The position numbers were made by a program, and so were the translations under genes. A stretch of DNA of 64,000 nt from NCBI GenBank assembly GCA_005502925.1, contig SCPD01000002.1, positions 682,001 through 746,000 on the forward strand. Direction: 5' to 3'. This stretch comes from Rhizobiales bacterium Y(2018). GTDB lineage: Bacteria; Pseudomonadota; Alphaproteobacteria; Rhizobiales; Aestuariivirgaceae. The notes under the pieces are model-generated. The model saw nothing but the letters and a program-made list of their open reading frames with translations, did no database searches and was not told the DNA's origin. Positions 33,867 to 43,652 of this stretch are shown piece by piece; the first letter of the stretch is position 1, and every line of letters starts with the position of its first letter.

Positions 33867-35258
33867 TTGCGTTATGTTTCTACCCGTGGTGAAGCCCCGG
33901 AACTCGAATTCGAGGATGTGCTGCTGACCGGCCTCGCCCGCGATGGCGGACTTTACGTGCCTGCCGAATGGCCGAAATTCTCGCAAAGCGAGCTTCTGGC
34001 CCTGCGCGGCCGGCCCTATACGGAAGTGGCCTTCGCGGTGATCCAGAAATTCGCCGGCGATGCGGTGCCGGAAGCCGATCTGAAATCGATGATCGAGGGA
34101 GCCTATGGCGCCTTCGGCCATGCCGCGGTCACGCCGCTCAAGCAGCTCGATGCCGATCAATGGCTGCTCGAGCTCTTCCACGGACCGACGCTGGCCTTCA
34201 AGGACGTGGCCATGCAGTTCCTGGCCCGCGTGATGGATTGGGCGCTCGAGCGCCGCAAGCTCAAAGCCACCATCGTCGGCGCCACCTCGGGCGACACCGG
34301 TGGTGCCGCCATCGAGGCCTTCAAGGCGAGCCGGCACGCCTCGCTCTTCATCCTGCATCCCAAGGGTAAGGTCAGCGAGGTGCAGCGCCGCCAGATGACG
34401 ACGGTGATCTCGCCGTCGATCCACAATATCGCGCTCGAAGGCACCTTCGACGACTGCCAGGCCATCCTCAAGACGTTGTTCAACGATCACGCTTTTCGCG
34501 ATCAGGTGACGCTTGCCGGCGTCAACTCGATTAACTGGGCGCGCATCATGGCGCAGATCGTCTATTACGTCGCTGCCGCGCTCGCTCTGTCGGCGCCGGG
34601 GCGTCTCGCCAATTTCACCGTGCCCACCGGCAATTTCGGCGACATCTTTGCAGGCCTGGTGGCCAAGCGCATGGGCGCGCCCATCGGCCGCCTGGTGATC
34701 GCCACCAACGACAACGACATTCTCGACCGCACCCTCAAGACCGGGCGCTATGAGGTGAAGGGCGTCAAGCCGAGCTCGAGCCCGTCGATGGACATCCAGG
34801 TGTCGAGCAATTTCGAGCGTCTGCTGTTCGAGGCCTATGGCCGCGACGCCGGCGCCATCCGGGGCCTCATGGCGGGCCTTGCCCAGTCGGGCGCCTTTAC
34901 CATCGAGGATAAACCGCTCCAGGCGATCAGGGCGGAATTCACCTCGGGCGCCACCACCATGGAAGAGACGGCGGCCGAGATCAGCCGCACCCTCAAGGAG
35001 ACGGGCGAGCTGCTCGACCCCCATACGGCGGTGGGTTATGCGGTGGCGCGCAAGGAACGCGGCTATCTGGGCCCGATGATCACGCTCGCGACCGCCCACC
35101 CGGCCAAATTCCCCGATGCTGTCGAGGCTGCCGCCGGCGTAAGACCGGGCTTGCCGCCGCGGCTCGCACCCCTCATGATGGCGGACGAAAAGGTGAGTGT
35201 GCTGGCCAATGATCCGGAAGCGGTCAAGGCCTTCATTCTGGAACGGGTAGCAGGGTAA
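33867..35258 (+). CDS. thrC: Threonine synthase
   Basis: PLP-dependent conversion of O-phosphohomoserine to threonine. The 463-residue product begins RYVSTRGEAPELEFEDVLLTGLARDGGLYVP in two adjacent segments typical of the class. It contains FHGPTLAFKDVAMQFLARVM near residue 100 (PLP lysine in AFKD), GATSGDTGGAAIEAF near 135 and FTVPTGNFGDIFAGLVAKRM near 250. TTG 33867 was chosen because the conserved N terminus starts there and AAGGA lies 10 bases upstream; ATG 33831 would add 12 residues. It follows surf1 by 60 bases. No homoserine kinase gene is in this window. Confidence 0.95.
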   Translation: MRYVSTRGEAPELEFEDVLLTGLARDGGLYVPAEWPKFSQSELLALRGRPYTEVAFAVIQKFAGDAVPEADLKSMIEGAYGAFGHAAVTPLKQLDADQWLLELFHGPTLAFKDVAMQFLARVMDWALERRKLKATIVGATSGDTGGAAIEAFKASRHASLFILHPKGKVSEVQRRQMTTVISPSIHNIALEGTFDDCQAILKTLFNDHAFRDQVTLAGVNSINWARIMAQIVYYVAAALALSAPGRLANFTVPTGNFGDIFAGLVAKRMGAPIGRLVIATNDNDILDRTLKTGRYEVKGVKPSSSPSMDIQVSSNFERLLFEAYGRDAGAIRGLMAGLAQSGAFTIEDKPLQAIRAEFTSGATTMEETAAEISRTLKETGELLDPHTAVGYAVARKERGYLGPMITLATAHPAKFPDAVEAAAGVRPGLPPRLAPLMMADEKVSVLANDPEAVKAFILERVAG

Positions 35259-35278
35259 GGGTTGGGTCTGGGTGCTGT

Positions 35279-36538
35279 ATGAGCGTTGAAATTTCGCGTC
35301 TTGATAATGGGCTGCATGTCGTAACCCACCACATGCCGCATCTCGAGACAGTGGCGCTCGGTATCTGGGTCAAAGCAGGGTCACGCGACGAATTGCCGGA
35401 GGAGAACGGCATCGCGCATTTCCTCGAGCACATGGCCTTCAAGGGCACCAAAAGGCGCTCCGCCCAGGCCATCGCCGAGGAGATCGAATCCGCCGGCGGT
35501 GAGATCAATGCCTCGACCGGCATGGAGACCACCACCTATTATGCCCGCGTCCTCAAGAACGACTGGCCGCAGGCGCTCGACATCCTGGCCGACATCCTGA
35601 CCGAGTCCGTGTTCGACGTTGACGAGCTCGAGCGCGAACGTCATGTCATCCTTCAGGAGATCGCCGCCGCCGGCGACACGCCCGACGATCTGGTCTTCGA
35701 CCTGGCGCAGAGCGCCGCTTTCGGCTTGCATCCACTTGGCCGGCCCATCCTCGGCGTGCACGACCTCATCGCCAATGTCTCGCGCGACGAGATTCTCGCC
35801 TGGCGCAACCGCAATTATTGGGCGTCGCGCATGGTTGTGGCGGCAGCCGGCAATATCGATCACCAGGCGCTGCGCCGCGAGGCCGAGAAGCTGCTCGGCA
35901 ATCTGAGCCCGGGCGGCGCCCCCGGCCGCAACCGGCCCGAATTCGTCTCCCATACGGAACTGGCGCAGAAGCCGCTCGACCAGACCCATATGGTGCTTTC
36001 CTTCGCCGCACCCGGCTACCGCAACCCCGAGATCTACCGGCTCCAGGTCCTGTCGAGCCTCTTGGGCGGCGGCATGTCCTCGCGCCTCTTCCAGGAGGTG
36101 CGCGAGAAGCGCGGCCTCTGCTACAGCGTGTTTTCCTTCGCCTCGGCTTACGAGGATGCCGGCCAGTTCGGCGTCTATGCCGCGACCTCGCCCGACGACA
36201 CGCCGGAGCTCGTCGACGTCACCGCCGATGTCATGCTGTCGGCGGCGCGCGGCGTCACCGACGTCGAGGTGGCGCGCGCCAAGGCGCAGCTCAAGGCGAG
36301 CCTGGTGATGAGCCTCGAAAGCGCCACCGGCCGCGCCGACCAGATCGCCCGCCAGTACCTGGCTTTCGGCGAGGTGCCGGCCATGGAGACCCTGGTCGCC
36401 AAGATCGACGCGGTCACCGCCGATCATGTCGCCGGCCTTGCGAACTCCCTGTTCCGGGGCAAGTCGCCGGCCTTGAGCGCGGTCGGCCAGCTTTCGACAT
36501 TAACCCCTTACGATAAGATCAAAGCCCAGTTCACCTGA
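35279..36538 (+). CDS. M16-family zinc peptidase (processing-peptidase-like)
   Basis: A 419-residue M16B protein of the mitochondrial-processing-peptidase type. The inverted zinc motif is in GIAHFLEHMAFKGTKRRSAQ (HxxEH near residue 48), and the distal Glu is in ERHVILQEIAAAGDTPDDLV near 118. RGLCYSVFSF and SLESATGRADQIARQYLAFG near 340 match the second half-domain. The family degrades or trims short peptides. It sits between thrC and a GNAT gene, as in many Rhizobiales. Its stop shares one base with the next start. Confidence 0.93.
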   Translation: MSVEISRLDNGLHVVTHHMPHLETVALGIWVKAGSRDELPEENGIAHFLEHMAFKGTKRRSAQAIAEEIESAGGEINASTGMETTTYYARVLKNDWPQALDILADILTESVFDVDELERERHVILQEIAAAGDTPDDLVFDLAQSAAFGLHPLGRPILGVHDLIANVSRDEILAWRNRNYWASRMVVAAAGNIDHQALRREAEKLLGNLSPGGAPGRNRPEFVSHTELAQKPLDQTHMVLSFAAPGYRNPEIYRLQVLSSLLGGGMSSRLFQEVREKRGLCYSVFSFASAYEDAGQFGVYAATSPDDTPELVDVTADVMLSAARGVTDVEVARAKAQLKASLVMSLESATGRADQIARQYLAFGEVPAMETLVAKIDAVTADHVAGLANSLFRGKSPALSAVGQLSTLTPYDKIKAQFT

Positions 36539-37119
36539 TGGTTTTTCTTCGCAGCCCCTTCGCTCGCGATCTGCCCCCCATCCTGATGCAGGATGGTGTC
36601 GAATTGCGCGTGCCGGAAATGGCGGATTACGAGACCTGGGCGGCGCTGCGCCTCGAAAGCCGGGCCTTTCTCGTGCCCTGGGAGCCGGCCTGGCCGCAGG
36701 ACGATCTGACCCGCACCGCCTTCCGCAGCCGGGTCAAGCGTTATATCCGCGACATCGAAAGCGACAGCGCCTATCCCTTCTTCGTCTTCCGCGCCGATGA
36801 CGACCGTTTGATGGGCGCCATCACGCTTTCGAATGTGCGCCGCGGCGTGGCCCAGGCGGGCTCGGTCGGCTACTGGATCGGCAGTTCCTTCGTGCGCCAG
36901 GGCTATATGACATCGGCCTTGACCGCCCTCATGCCCTTCGCTTTCGGGCATCTCCATCTGCACCGGATCGAGGCCGCCTGCCTGCCGGTCAATCAGGCAT
37001 CGATCCGCCTGCTGACGAAATGCGAATTCCGGCAGGAAGGGCTCGCCCGCCGCTATCTCAAGATCAACGGGCGGTGGGAAGATCACCTGCTTTTCGCCCG
37101 TCTCGCCGACGATAGATAA
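36538..37119 (+). CDS. GNAT-family N-acetyltransferase (RimJ-like)
   Basis: A 193-residue acetyltransferase. Motif A is seen as AGSVGYWIGSSFVRQGYMTS near residue 108 (acetyl-CoA pyrophosphate loop, variant R-Q-G-Y-M-T). It is followed by LHRIEAACLPVNQASIRLLT and a C-terminal GLARRYLKINGRWEDHLLFA, which is the arrangement of RimJ/RimL enzymes that acetylate N-terminal Ser/Ala of ribosomal proteins. The ATG overlaps the M16 stop (TGATG), so translation is coupled. The natural substrate is unproven. Confidence 0.9.
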   Translation: MVFLRSPFARDLPPILMQDGVELRVPEMADYETWAALRLESRAFLVPWEPAWPQDDLTRTAFRSRVKRYIRDIESDSAYPFFVFRADDDRLMGAITLSNVRRGVAQAGSVGYWIGSSFVRQGYMTSALTALMPFAFGHLHLHRIEAACLPVNQASIRLLTKCEFRQEGLARRYLKINGRWEDHLLFARLADDR

Positions 37120-37256
37120 AACCCGCTAAACTTGCCATTATCGGCGCCTGACGATACCAACAGGATTTGATTCGCATTTTTAGCGGGATTCAGAAATTGT
37201 ACGCCGGTTCTCTACGCCATACCCGCTTAACCAGTCTGACCGGAAAGGCAGGTTGA

Positions 37257-40200
37257 ATGGCGCTGCTGCGCGTTGCCATTGCCTTCTTCTTGCTCCTCGT
37301 CCTCGCCATGCCGGCCGTGGCGCAGGACAAGGCGGTGGATTCGGTTTTCGAAGGCCAAAGCATTGATCTGTTTCCGCATCTGCTGGCGGTCGATACCGAC
37401 AAGCCAGTGGTGACCATCAAGACCGCCGAGGATCAGACCGGGCTGCTTATGGAGCTTCCCGCCAAGGGAAGCGAACCCGTCCATCGCTGGGTGGTGGTGA
37501 CCGTGACCAATAGCGGGGCGCAGGCGCGCGAAGTGGTCGTCGCCACGCCGCATCAGGGTTTCGCCGGTTCGGGTGTCTTCTGGCCGAAGCCGATCGGTTC
37601 GCGCATCCAGAATGTCGTGGCGGCGGGCCAGGCCACCATCGCCCCCTTGCGCGTCACCAATTCCGACGCCTTCGCCTTGCGCATCGAGCCTCAGGGCAGG
37701 GTGACCGTCGCCATGGAGCTGACCCGCGCCGGCCTCGACGAGATAGAGTTATGGCAGCGCATCGCCTATGACGCCAAGGCCGAGCAGAACGGTTTCTATC
37801 GTGGAGTCATTCTGGGCATCGCCATGCTGCTCGGCGTCATCGCTTTGTCGCTTTATGCGGTGCGCAGCATCTCCGTCTTCCCTTTCGCCTCGGTCTTCAT
37901 CTGGGCCGCGATCGGCTTCATCGCGCTCGAGGCGGGCTACCTGCCGCAGATCAACGATGCGTTGCCGAAAGCCTATGAGATGGGCTCCGAGATCCGCGCT
38001 GTCGTCGAAGGCCTCATGGTCGTCGGCCTCATTCTGTGCCTTGCCTCCTTCGCCGATCTGCGCAAGCGCCGTCCCGTCGCCGGCAACGTGCTGCTGCTCG
38101 CCGCCGGTCTCCTGCTCGCATTGCCGGTCTATGGCTGGTTTGAGCCGGCGCGCGCCGCCGGCATCGCACGTTTGTGTTTCGCCGCCGTCGCGGCCTTCGG
38201 CCTGTTCATTATCTTCGTGATGTGGCGCGAGGGTGCGGCGCGCGCCCGCGCCTCGCTCCTCAGCTGGGGCATGGTGGTCGCCTGGACGATCCTGGCGGCG
38301 GTCGCCGCACTCACCCCCGCCACCGACAGCTTCACCAAGCCTTTGCTGTCGGCGGGCCTGCTGCTCGTCCTCCTCACCATGGGCTTCACCCTGGCGCAAT
38401 TCGCTTTCGGCCAGGGCTTCATGGCGCAACGCTTCTTCTCCGAGGATGCGCGCCGCGCTCTGGCGCTCGCCGCCTCGCAGCAATGCGTGTGGGACTGGCA
38501 GGTGGAGGCGGGGCATCTCCATGTCGGCGAGGACATCGAGAAGATTCTCGGCCTGCGCAAGGGCGCCCTCAAGGACAACGCGCCGGAAATCTGGCTCGAT
38601 CTCATCCATCCGGCCGACCGCGGTGCCTATCTCGCCGCCGTCGAGGAGGCCGAGCGGCGCGGCCAGGGCGGCTTCACCCAGGAATTCCGCCTGCGCCGCG
38701 GCGACGGAACCTATCGCTGGTTCCTGCTCAGGGCGCGCGCCATTCCAGGCCCCGATCAGCAGGCCGCCCGCTGCATCGGCACTTTGTCCGACATCACCGC
38801 GACGCGCCGCGCCCAGGACCAGCTGTTGAGCGATGCGGTGCATGACCGCGTCACCGGGCTCCCCAACCGCGCGCTGCTCGTCGACCGCATCGAGCGCGAG
38901 ATCAGCGCCGCCGGGCGCAAGCCGGTCAACAATCTCTATCTCATGCTCATCGACCTCGACCGCTTCAAGGCGGTGAATGACGGGCTTGGCCACGAGACCG
39001 GCGACGGTTTGCTCAAGATCGTCGGCCGCAGGCTCGCCGCCATCGCCAGCGAGCATGACACGGTGGCGCGCATGCCGGGCGACCAGTTCGCCATTCTCTT
39101 CCATGGCGACCGGCCGTCGCGCGACATCCTGCCCTTCACCGACAAGGTGCGCGCCACGGTATCGAAACCGGTGAATATGCGCCCGCAGGAAATCTTCCTC
39201 ACCGCAAGCATCGGCGTTTCGGCGCTGCGCGAAGGCAGCCTCACCGCTGAAGGATTGGTCAAGGATGCCGCCGTGGCGCTTTACGAAGCGAAGCGGCGCG
39301 GCAAGGACACAGTCGAATTTTTCCGCGAGGCGATGCGTGACGACCGTACCGAACTCGTGGTGCTGGAGCAGGAATTGCGCCGGGCGCTCGAGCGCAACGA
39401 GATCGAGGTCCTCTATCAGCCGGTGGCGCGGCTCGCCGACATGGGGCTCGTCGGCTTCGAAGCCTTGGTGCGCTGGCGCCACAAGAGCCTGGGACTTCTC
39501 TCGCCGGAAGCTTTTCTGGGGGTCGCCGAAACGACCGGCATCATCAAGGACATTGGTCGATACGTGCTCAACGAGGCCGGCCGCCAGCTCGGCTCCTGGC
39601 AGCGCGCTTTCCGGCCGCATGATCCGCTCTTCGTCGCCGTCAATGTATCTTCGACCCAGTTCCTCGCCGCCGATCTGATCGATGATGTGAAGTCGCTGCT
39701 CACCCGTGAAAACCTGGTGCGCGACACGCTCAAGATCGAGGTCACTGAATCAGTGGTCATGGAGAGCCCGGAAAAGGTGATCCAGATTCTCGACCGGCTT
39801 AAGCAGATGGGCATCGGCCTGGCCTGTGATGATTTCGGCACCGGCTATTCGTCCCTCTCGACGCTGCGCCGTCTTCCCTTCGACACGCTGAAGATCGACC
39901 GCAGCTTCGTCGAGGTCGAAAGCGACGACGCCAAGGCGGCGCTCATCCTGGAATCGATCATCCTGCTCGCCCATGATCTGGGCCTCATCGTCGTCGCCGA
40001 GGGCATCCAGTCGCAGGACGATGTCGACCGGCTGGGGGCGCTCGCCTGCGATTTCGGTCAGGGTTATTTCATCGGCGAGCCGATGACCTCAAAGCAGGTC
40101 GTCGATGTGCTGGCCGGCGTGCCGTTCAGCGCCGCGCGCCACAAGACTGCCATCGACACGCTGTGGGAGCGTATGGCGGGCACGTCCAATGTGCGCGTGG

Positions 40201-40934
40201 CTGAGCCTTTGTCGTCGGTACAGACACAGGCGCCGGTCAAGGCTCCGACGCCGCAGCCCGTCCCGGCTGCCGAGAAGACAGAGGCCGGCATCGAGCCTGC
40301 CGAGGCTGTTAAACCATCCCCGCCACCCCGCAAGGTGGAGAAGCCGCCGGTGGTCATGCTGCCGCCCTTGACGCCGCCGGTCTTCGGACGGACCGGTGCC
40401 GCCGCGCGCAAGGCGCCGGAAAACCCGCTTGTGCCGCCGCCCCGCCAGCCGCCGGCCCCGGTCGAAACGGCTGAGCAAAGCACGGATTTAGTCAGATCGG
40501 ACCCGGCGCCGGGGACACATCGCCCGATGCCGGGTATCGCCCCCATGGCGCCCCGGTCTGGAACGCGCCTGAAAGCATCTGAACCCGCAGAAATATCTGA
40601 ACCCGATGAAGTCGCGGCAGCGCCGGACCTGCCGGATGAGCAGCCCGAGCCCATCGAATCGCCCGAGCCGGAAGAGCTGCTCAGCCTTGACAGGTTGCGC
40701 GAGCTGGACCGGGCGCCGCTGCCGGAAGAGCCGTCGGAGGGCGAGGAGAATGTTGTGGCGGAAGACGAGTTGCCGGCGCCCGAGGAAGGCGAGGCTGCAG
40801 TCGATGAGGCGCCGCCCGCCGAAGCGGAATCCACGCCCGAGGACGAGGCCGTGCAGAAGGAGAGGGCGAGTCGTCTCGGCCGGAAATTGCGCCGCAAGGC
40901 GCAGAACAAGGATCAGTCGCCCGCTGAATCTTAG
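37257..40934 (+). CDS. Membrane-bound PAS-GGDEF-EAL protein, probable c-di-GMP phosphodiesterase
   Basis: 1225 residues. A signal peptide ends near AVAQDK (22). Next come a periplasmic 7TMR-DISM-like sensor domain (30-165) and about seven helices (180-385). A PAS domain follows (400-515, with EFRLRRGDGTYRWFLLRARA), then GGDEF (520-690) and EAL (705-955). The GGDEF signature is degenerate (ARMPGDQFAILF), so cyclase activity is unlikely. The EAL domain looks complete: GFEALVRWRH, the Asn of NVSSTQF, EVTESVV, CDDFGTGYSSLSTL, LKIDRSFVE and VVAEGIQS. Residues 960-1225 are a Pro/Glu-rich disordered tail ending in a basic RLGRKLRRKAQNKDQ stretch. The likely role is sensor-controlled hydrolysis of c-di-GMP. 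Confidence 0.9.
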   Translation: MALLRVAIAFFLLLVLAMPAVAQDKAVDSVFEGQSIDLFPHLLAVDTDKPVVTIKTAEDQTGLLMELPAKGSEPVHRWVVVTVTNSGAQAREVVVATPHQGFAGSGVFWPKPIGSRIQNVVAAGQATIAPLRVTNSDAFALRIEPQGRVTVAMELTRAGLDEIELWQRIAYDAKAEQNGFYRGVILGIAMLLGVIALSLYAVRSISVFPFASVFIWAAIGFIALEAGYLPQINDALPKAYEMGSEIRAVVEGLMVVGLILCLASFADLRKRRPVAGNVLLLAAGLLLALPVYGWFEPARAAGIARLCFAAVAAFGLFIIFVMWREGAARARASLLSWGMVVAWTILAAVAALTPATDSFTKPLLSAGLLLVLLTMGFTLAQFAFGQGFMAQRFFSEDARRALALAASQQCVWDWQVEAGHLHVGEDIEKILGLRKGALKDNAPEIWLDLIHPADRGAYLAAVEEAERRGQGGFTQEFRLRRGDGTYRWFLLRARAIPGPDQQAARCIGTLSDITATRRAQDQLLSDAVHDRVTGLPNRALLVDRIEREISAAGRKPVNNLYLMLIDLDRFKAVNDGLGHETGDGLLKIVGRRLAAIASEHDTVARMPGDQFAILFHGDRPSRDILPFTDKVRATVSKPVNMRPQEIFLTASIGVSALREGSLTAEGLVKDAAVALYEAKRRGKDTVEFFREAMRDDRTELVVLEQELRRALERNEIEVLYQPVARLADMGLVGFEALVRWRHKSLGLLSPEAFLGVAETTGIIKDIGRYVLNEAGRQLGSWQRAFRPHDPLFVAVNVSSTQFLAADLIDDVKSLLTRENLVRDTLKIEVTESVVMESPEKVIQILDRLKQMGIGLACDDFGTGYSSLSTLRRLPFDTLKIDRSFVEVESDDAKAALILESIILLAHDLGLIVVAEGIQSQDDVDRLGALACDFGQGYFIGEPMTSKQVVDVLAGVPFSAARHKTAIDTLWERMAGTSNVRVAEPLSSVQTQAPVKAPTPQPVPAAEKTEAGIEPAEAVKPSPPPRKVEKPPVVMLPPLTPPVFGRTGAAARKAPENPLVPPPRQPPAPVETAEQSTDLVRSDPAPGTHRPMPGIAPMAPRSGTRLKASEPAEISEPDEVAAAPDLPDEQPEPIESPEPEELLSLDRLRELDRAPLPEEPSEGEENVVAEDELPAPEEGEAAVDEAPPAEAESTPEDEAVQKERASRLGRKLRRKAQNKDQSPAES

Positions 40935-40970
40935 AGGTCCGGGATTTCTTATGTTGAAGCTTTGTTTCGT

Positions 40971-42911
40971 ATGATGCGTTTCACCAGCGATGCCACGACG
41001 CTCGCTCGCGCGGGCCGCGTCACCGGTCTTTTCCTTTATCCGCTGAAGTCGGGCGCCGGCATTGCGCGAGAGAGTCTCGACATCATCGGCGAAGGCGTCG
41101 CGGGTGATCGCGTTTTCATGGCGGTGGATGATCGCGGCACCTGCATCACCGCGCGCGACACGCCGTTCCTTCTCAATGTCGAAGCGACGCAGCGCCAGGA
41201 GGGTCTCCATCTGCGCGACCGCGCCGGTGGCGCGCAATTGCTGGTCGCCGACACCATGTCCGGTGGCGCGCTGCCGGCCGTCATCTGGGGCAGCGATGTT
41301 CTGCTCGATGACTGCGGCGACGCGGCGGCGGACTGGCTGTCTTGCGTCATCCGCCGCAGCTGCCGTCTGGCGCGCTGGACCGCGCGGTCCTTGCGCGATG
41401 GGCGCTTCGCCTCCGTTTTCCTGCCTGATACGGCGCCGCTGCTCCTCGCCAACTGGGCGTCGTTGCGCGAGATCGAGGCGCGCGCGGTTGAGCCTTTCGA
41501 GATCGGGCGCTTCCGTCCCAATATCCTCATCGAGGCCGGCGAGCCCTTCATCGAGGACCGCTGGGCGCGCATCCGCATCGGCGAATGCGTCTTCGATTGT
41601 GTCGGACCGTGTGACCGCTGCGTCATGACCACCCGCGATCCTGCCGGCGGTGATGGCCATCCGCGCCATGAGCCATTGCGCACCTTGCATGGTTTCCGGC
41701 GCGGCGATGACGGCAATGTCTATTTCGGCCAGTTCCTGGTGCCGCGCACGCTCGGCCGCATCACCGCCGAGGATGAGGTCGAGGTCCTCGCCTGGCAGGA
41801 GCCGCGCATCGCGCCGCCGCCGCGGTTCTATCACCGCGACCCGCTGCGCCTGGCGCTGCTCGGCGAGAACCGGGGCGCCCGGCGCGCCGATGCGCTGACG
41901 CTCGTCTGCGCCGAGGTGGTCGAGGAAACGGCGGACTGCCGCAGCTTTTATTTCACCTGTCCGGACCGGCCGCTGCCGCCCTATCGCGCCGGCCAGTTCA
42001 TGGTCTTCGACATTCCCCATCCGGCGGGTGACCTGCGCCGCTCCTACACGATTTCATCCTCGCCCCATTATCCGGAACGGATTTCCATCACGGTGAAGCG
42101 CGGCAGCGACGGAGGCGCCTCGCAATGGCTGCATGAGACGATGCGGCCCGGAATGCGGCTCGCCGCGCGCGGGCCCTATGGCCAGTTTACCATCGAGGAT
42201 CATCCCCACCCGAAGCTCCTCATGCTGTCGGCGGGCAGCGGCATCACGCCGATGATGTCGATGGCGCGCTGGCTCCTCGAGCGCGGGCTGCCGGTCGATA
42301 TCGTGTTCCTCCACTCGGCGCGCGATGGCGGCAATGTCATTTTCGCCGATGCGATCGCCGACCTGGCGCAGCGTTTCCCTGATCGCTTCAAGGCGGTTGT
42401 CACCATCACGGGTGACGGCGTAACAGCGCCTGCGCGGCGCGGTCGCCTCGGCCTCGCGCTGCTGCAGGAGACGGTCCCGGATCTCGCCGGACGTCAGGTT
42501 CTCGCCTGCGGGCCGGAACCCTTCATCGCGCATGCGCGCGCGCTGCTCGCGCAGGTGCCGGGCTTCGATTTCGCCCATTTCGCGGCGGAGCGGTTCACCG
42601 CGGCGCCGCGCGCGCATGTCGAGGCAGGGACCTATGAGGTGACCCTGGCGGTGAGCGGCAAGGAGGTCTGCGGCCAGGGGGCGCCGGTGCTGCTCGAGGT
42701 GATGCGCCAGGCGGGGCTCGCCGTCGCATCGTCCTGCGAGATGGGACTGTGCGGCACGTGCAAGTGTAAGGTCACCCGCCATGAGGGGATCGTGCTCGCC
42801 GAGACAGCGATCGACCCCGAGATGAGCGTGCTCACGGCGCAGGAGCGGGCCGAGGGATGGGTACTGTCCTGCGTCACCGTCGCCAGAGGTGCTATGGCGA
42901 TCGAACGCTGA
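40971..42911 (+). CDS. MOSC - ferredoxin reductase - 2Fe-2S ferredoxin fusion
   Basis: A 646-residue three-module redox protein. Residues 5-110 are a MOSC N-terminal beta-barrel (LYPLKSGAGIARESLDIIGE). Residues 120-275 are a MOSC domain with the putative Mo-binding Cys in DCVGPCDRCVMTTRDP. Residues 290-400 are an FAD domain (DLRRSYTISSSPHYPERISI, the RxYS motif) and 400-540 an NAD(P)-binding domain (LLMLSAGSGITPMMSM). Residues 555-646 are a plant-type ferredoxin with SSCEMGLCGTCKCKV and a final Cys in WVLSCV. The layout suggests a self-sufficient molybdenum-cofactor reductase related to YcbX/mARC, which reduces N-hydroxylated compounds. The start may be ATG 40971 or 40974; no strong Shine-Dalgarno is visible. 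Confidence 0.88.
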   Translation: MMRFTSDATTLARAGRVTGLFLYPLKSGAGIARESLDIIGEGVAGDRVFMAVDDRGTCITARDTPFLLNVEATQRQEGLHLRDRAGGAQLLVADTMSGGALPAVIWGSDVLLDDCGDAAADWLSCVIRRSCRLARWTARSLRDGRFASVFLPDTAPLLLANWASLREIEARAVEPFEIGRFRPNILIEAGEPFIEDRWARIRIGECVFDCVGPCDRCVMTTRDPAGGDGHPRHEPLRTLHGFRRGDDGNVYFGQFLVPRTLGRITAEDEVEVLAWQEPRIAPPPRFYHRDPLRLALLGENRGARRADALTLVCAEVVEETADCRSFYFTCPDRPLPPYRAGQFMVFDIPHPAGDLRRSYTISSSPHYPERISITVKRGSDGGASQWLHETMRPGMRLAARGPYGQFTIEDHPHPKLLMLSAGSGITPMMSMARWLLERGLPVDIVFLHSARDGGNVIFADAIADLAQRFPDRFKAVVTITGDGVTAPARRGRLGLALLQETVPDLAGRQVLACGPEPFIAHARALLAQVPGFDFAHFAAERFTAAPRAHVEAGTYEVTLAVSGKEVCGQGAPVLLEVMRQAGLAVASSCEMGLCGTCKCKVTRHEGIVLAETAIDPEMSVLTAQERAEGWVLSCVTVARGAMAIER

Positions 42912-43499
42912 TCAGGCGTGCCCGGCCTGCGAGGAGAGCATGGCGGGGTCGACGCCGATCTTGTGCAGCGCGCCCACATATTTGCTGTCTAGATCGCTGC
43001 CGAAGAGAAGATCCTCATCGGCCGCGCAGGAGAGCCAGCCATTGCGTTGAATTTCGTCCTCGAGCTGGCCTGGCGCCCAGCCGGCATAGCCCAGCGCCAG
43101 CAGCGACCGCCTCGGTCCCTGGCCGCCGGCAATGGCGCGCAATATGTCGAGCGTCGCCGTCAGCGCCACGCGCTCATCGATCGGCAGCGACGTGTCGGCG
43201 GAGAAATAATCGGATGTGTGCAGCACGAAGCCGCGGCCGGGTTCCACCGGCCCGCCGAACTGTACCAGCATCGACTGCACATCGTCGGGCAACCTGATCC
43301 GGCTTTCCTGCGGCATGATATCGAGCCGCTCGAGGAGCTCGCTGAACGAGATCATCGGCGCTCTTTTGTTGACGATGATGCCCATGGCGCCATTGTCGGA
43401 ATGCGCGCACATGAAGATGACCGATCTATCAAAACGGGGATCGCTCATGCCCGGCATGGCGATCAGCATCTGCCCGTCGAGAAAGGATGATTTTTTCAT
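42912..43499 (-). CDS. YqgE/AlgH family protein
   Basis: A 195-residue protein. It has [20 protein letters not shown] at the start, [19 protein letters not shown] near residue 31, [20 protein letters not shown] near 75 and [18 protein letters not shown] near 138, all constant in the family. The cellular function is unsettled; AlgH was linked to alginate regulation in Pseudomonas. It ends exactly one base from the end of the convergent MOSC-fusion gene. Confidence 0.92.
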   Translation of the reverse strand: MKKSSFLDGQMLIAMPGMSDPRFDRSVIFMCAHSDNGAMGIIVNKRAPMISFSELLERLDIMPQESRIRLPDDVQSMLVQFGGPVEPGRGFVLHTSDYFSADTSLPIDERVALTATLDILRAIAGGQGPRRSLLALGYAGWAPGQLEDEIQRNGWLSCAADEDLLFGSDLDSKYVGALHKIGVDPAMLSSQAGHA

Positions 43500-43652
43500 G
43501 GAACTCCACCCTTTGCTGCTGACCTTAGAATAGGACTATTTGGGCCCGGCGCAAAGCGGTCAATCTGACATTAAGTTGATGGGTGCATACTCGAAGGTGA
43601 TTTGGCCTCGGCACCGCCACATTTTATTGAAGAATCTGGATCAGAGCCACAG

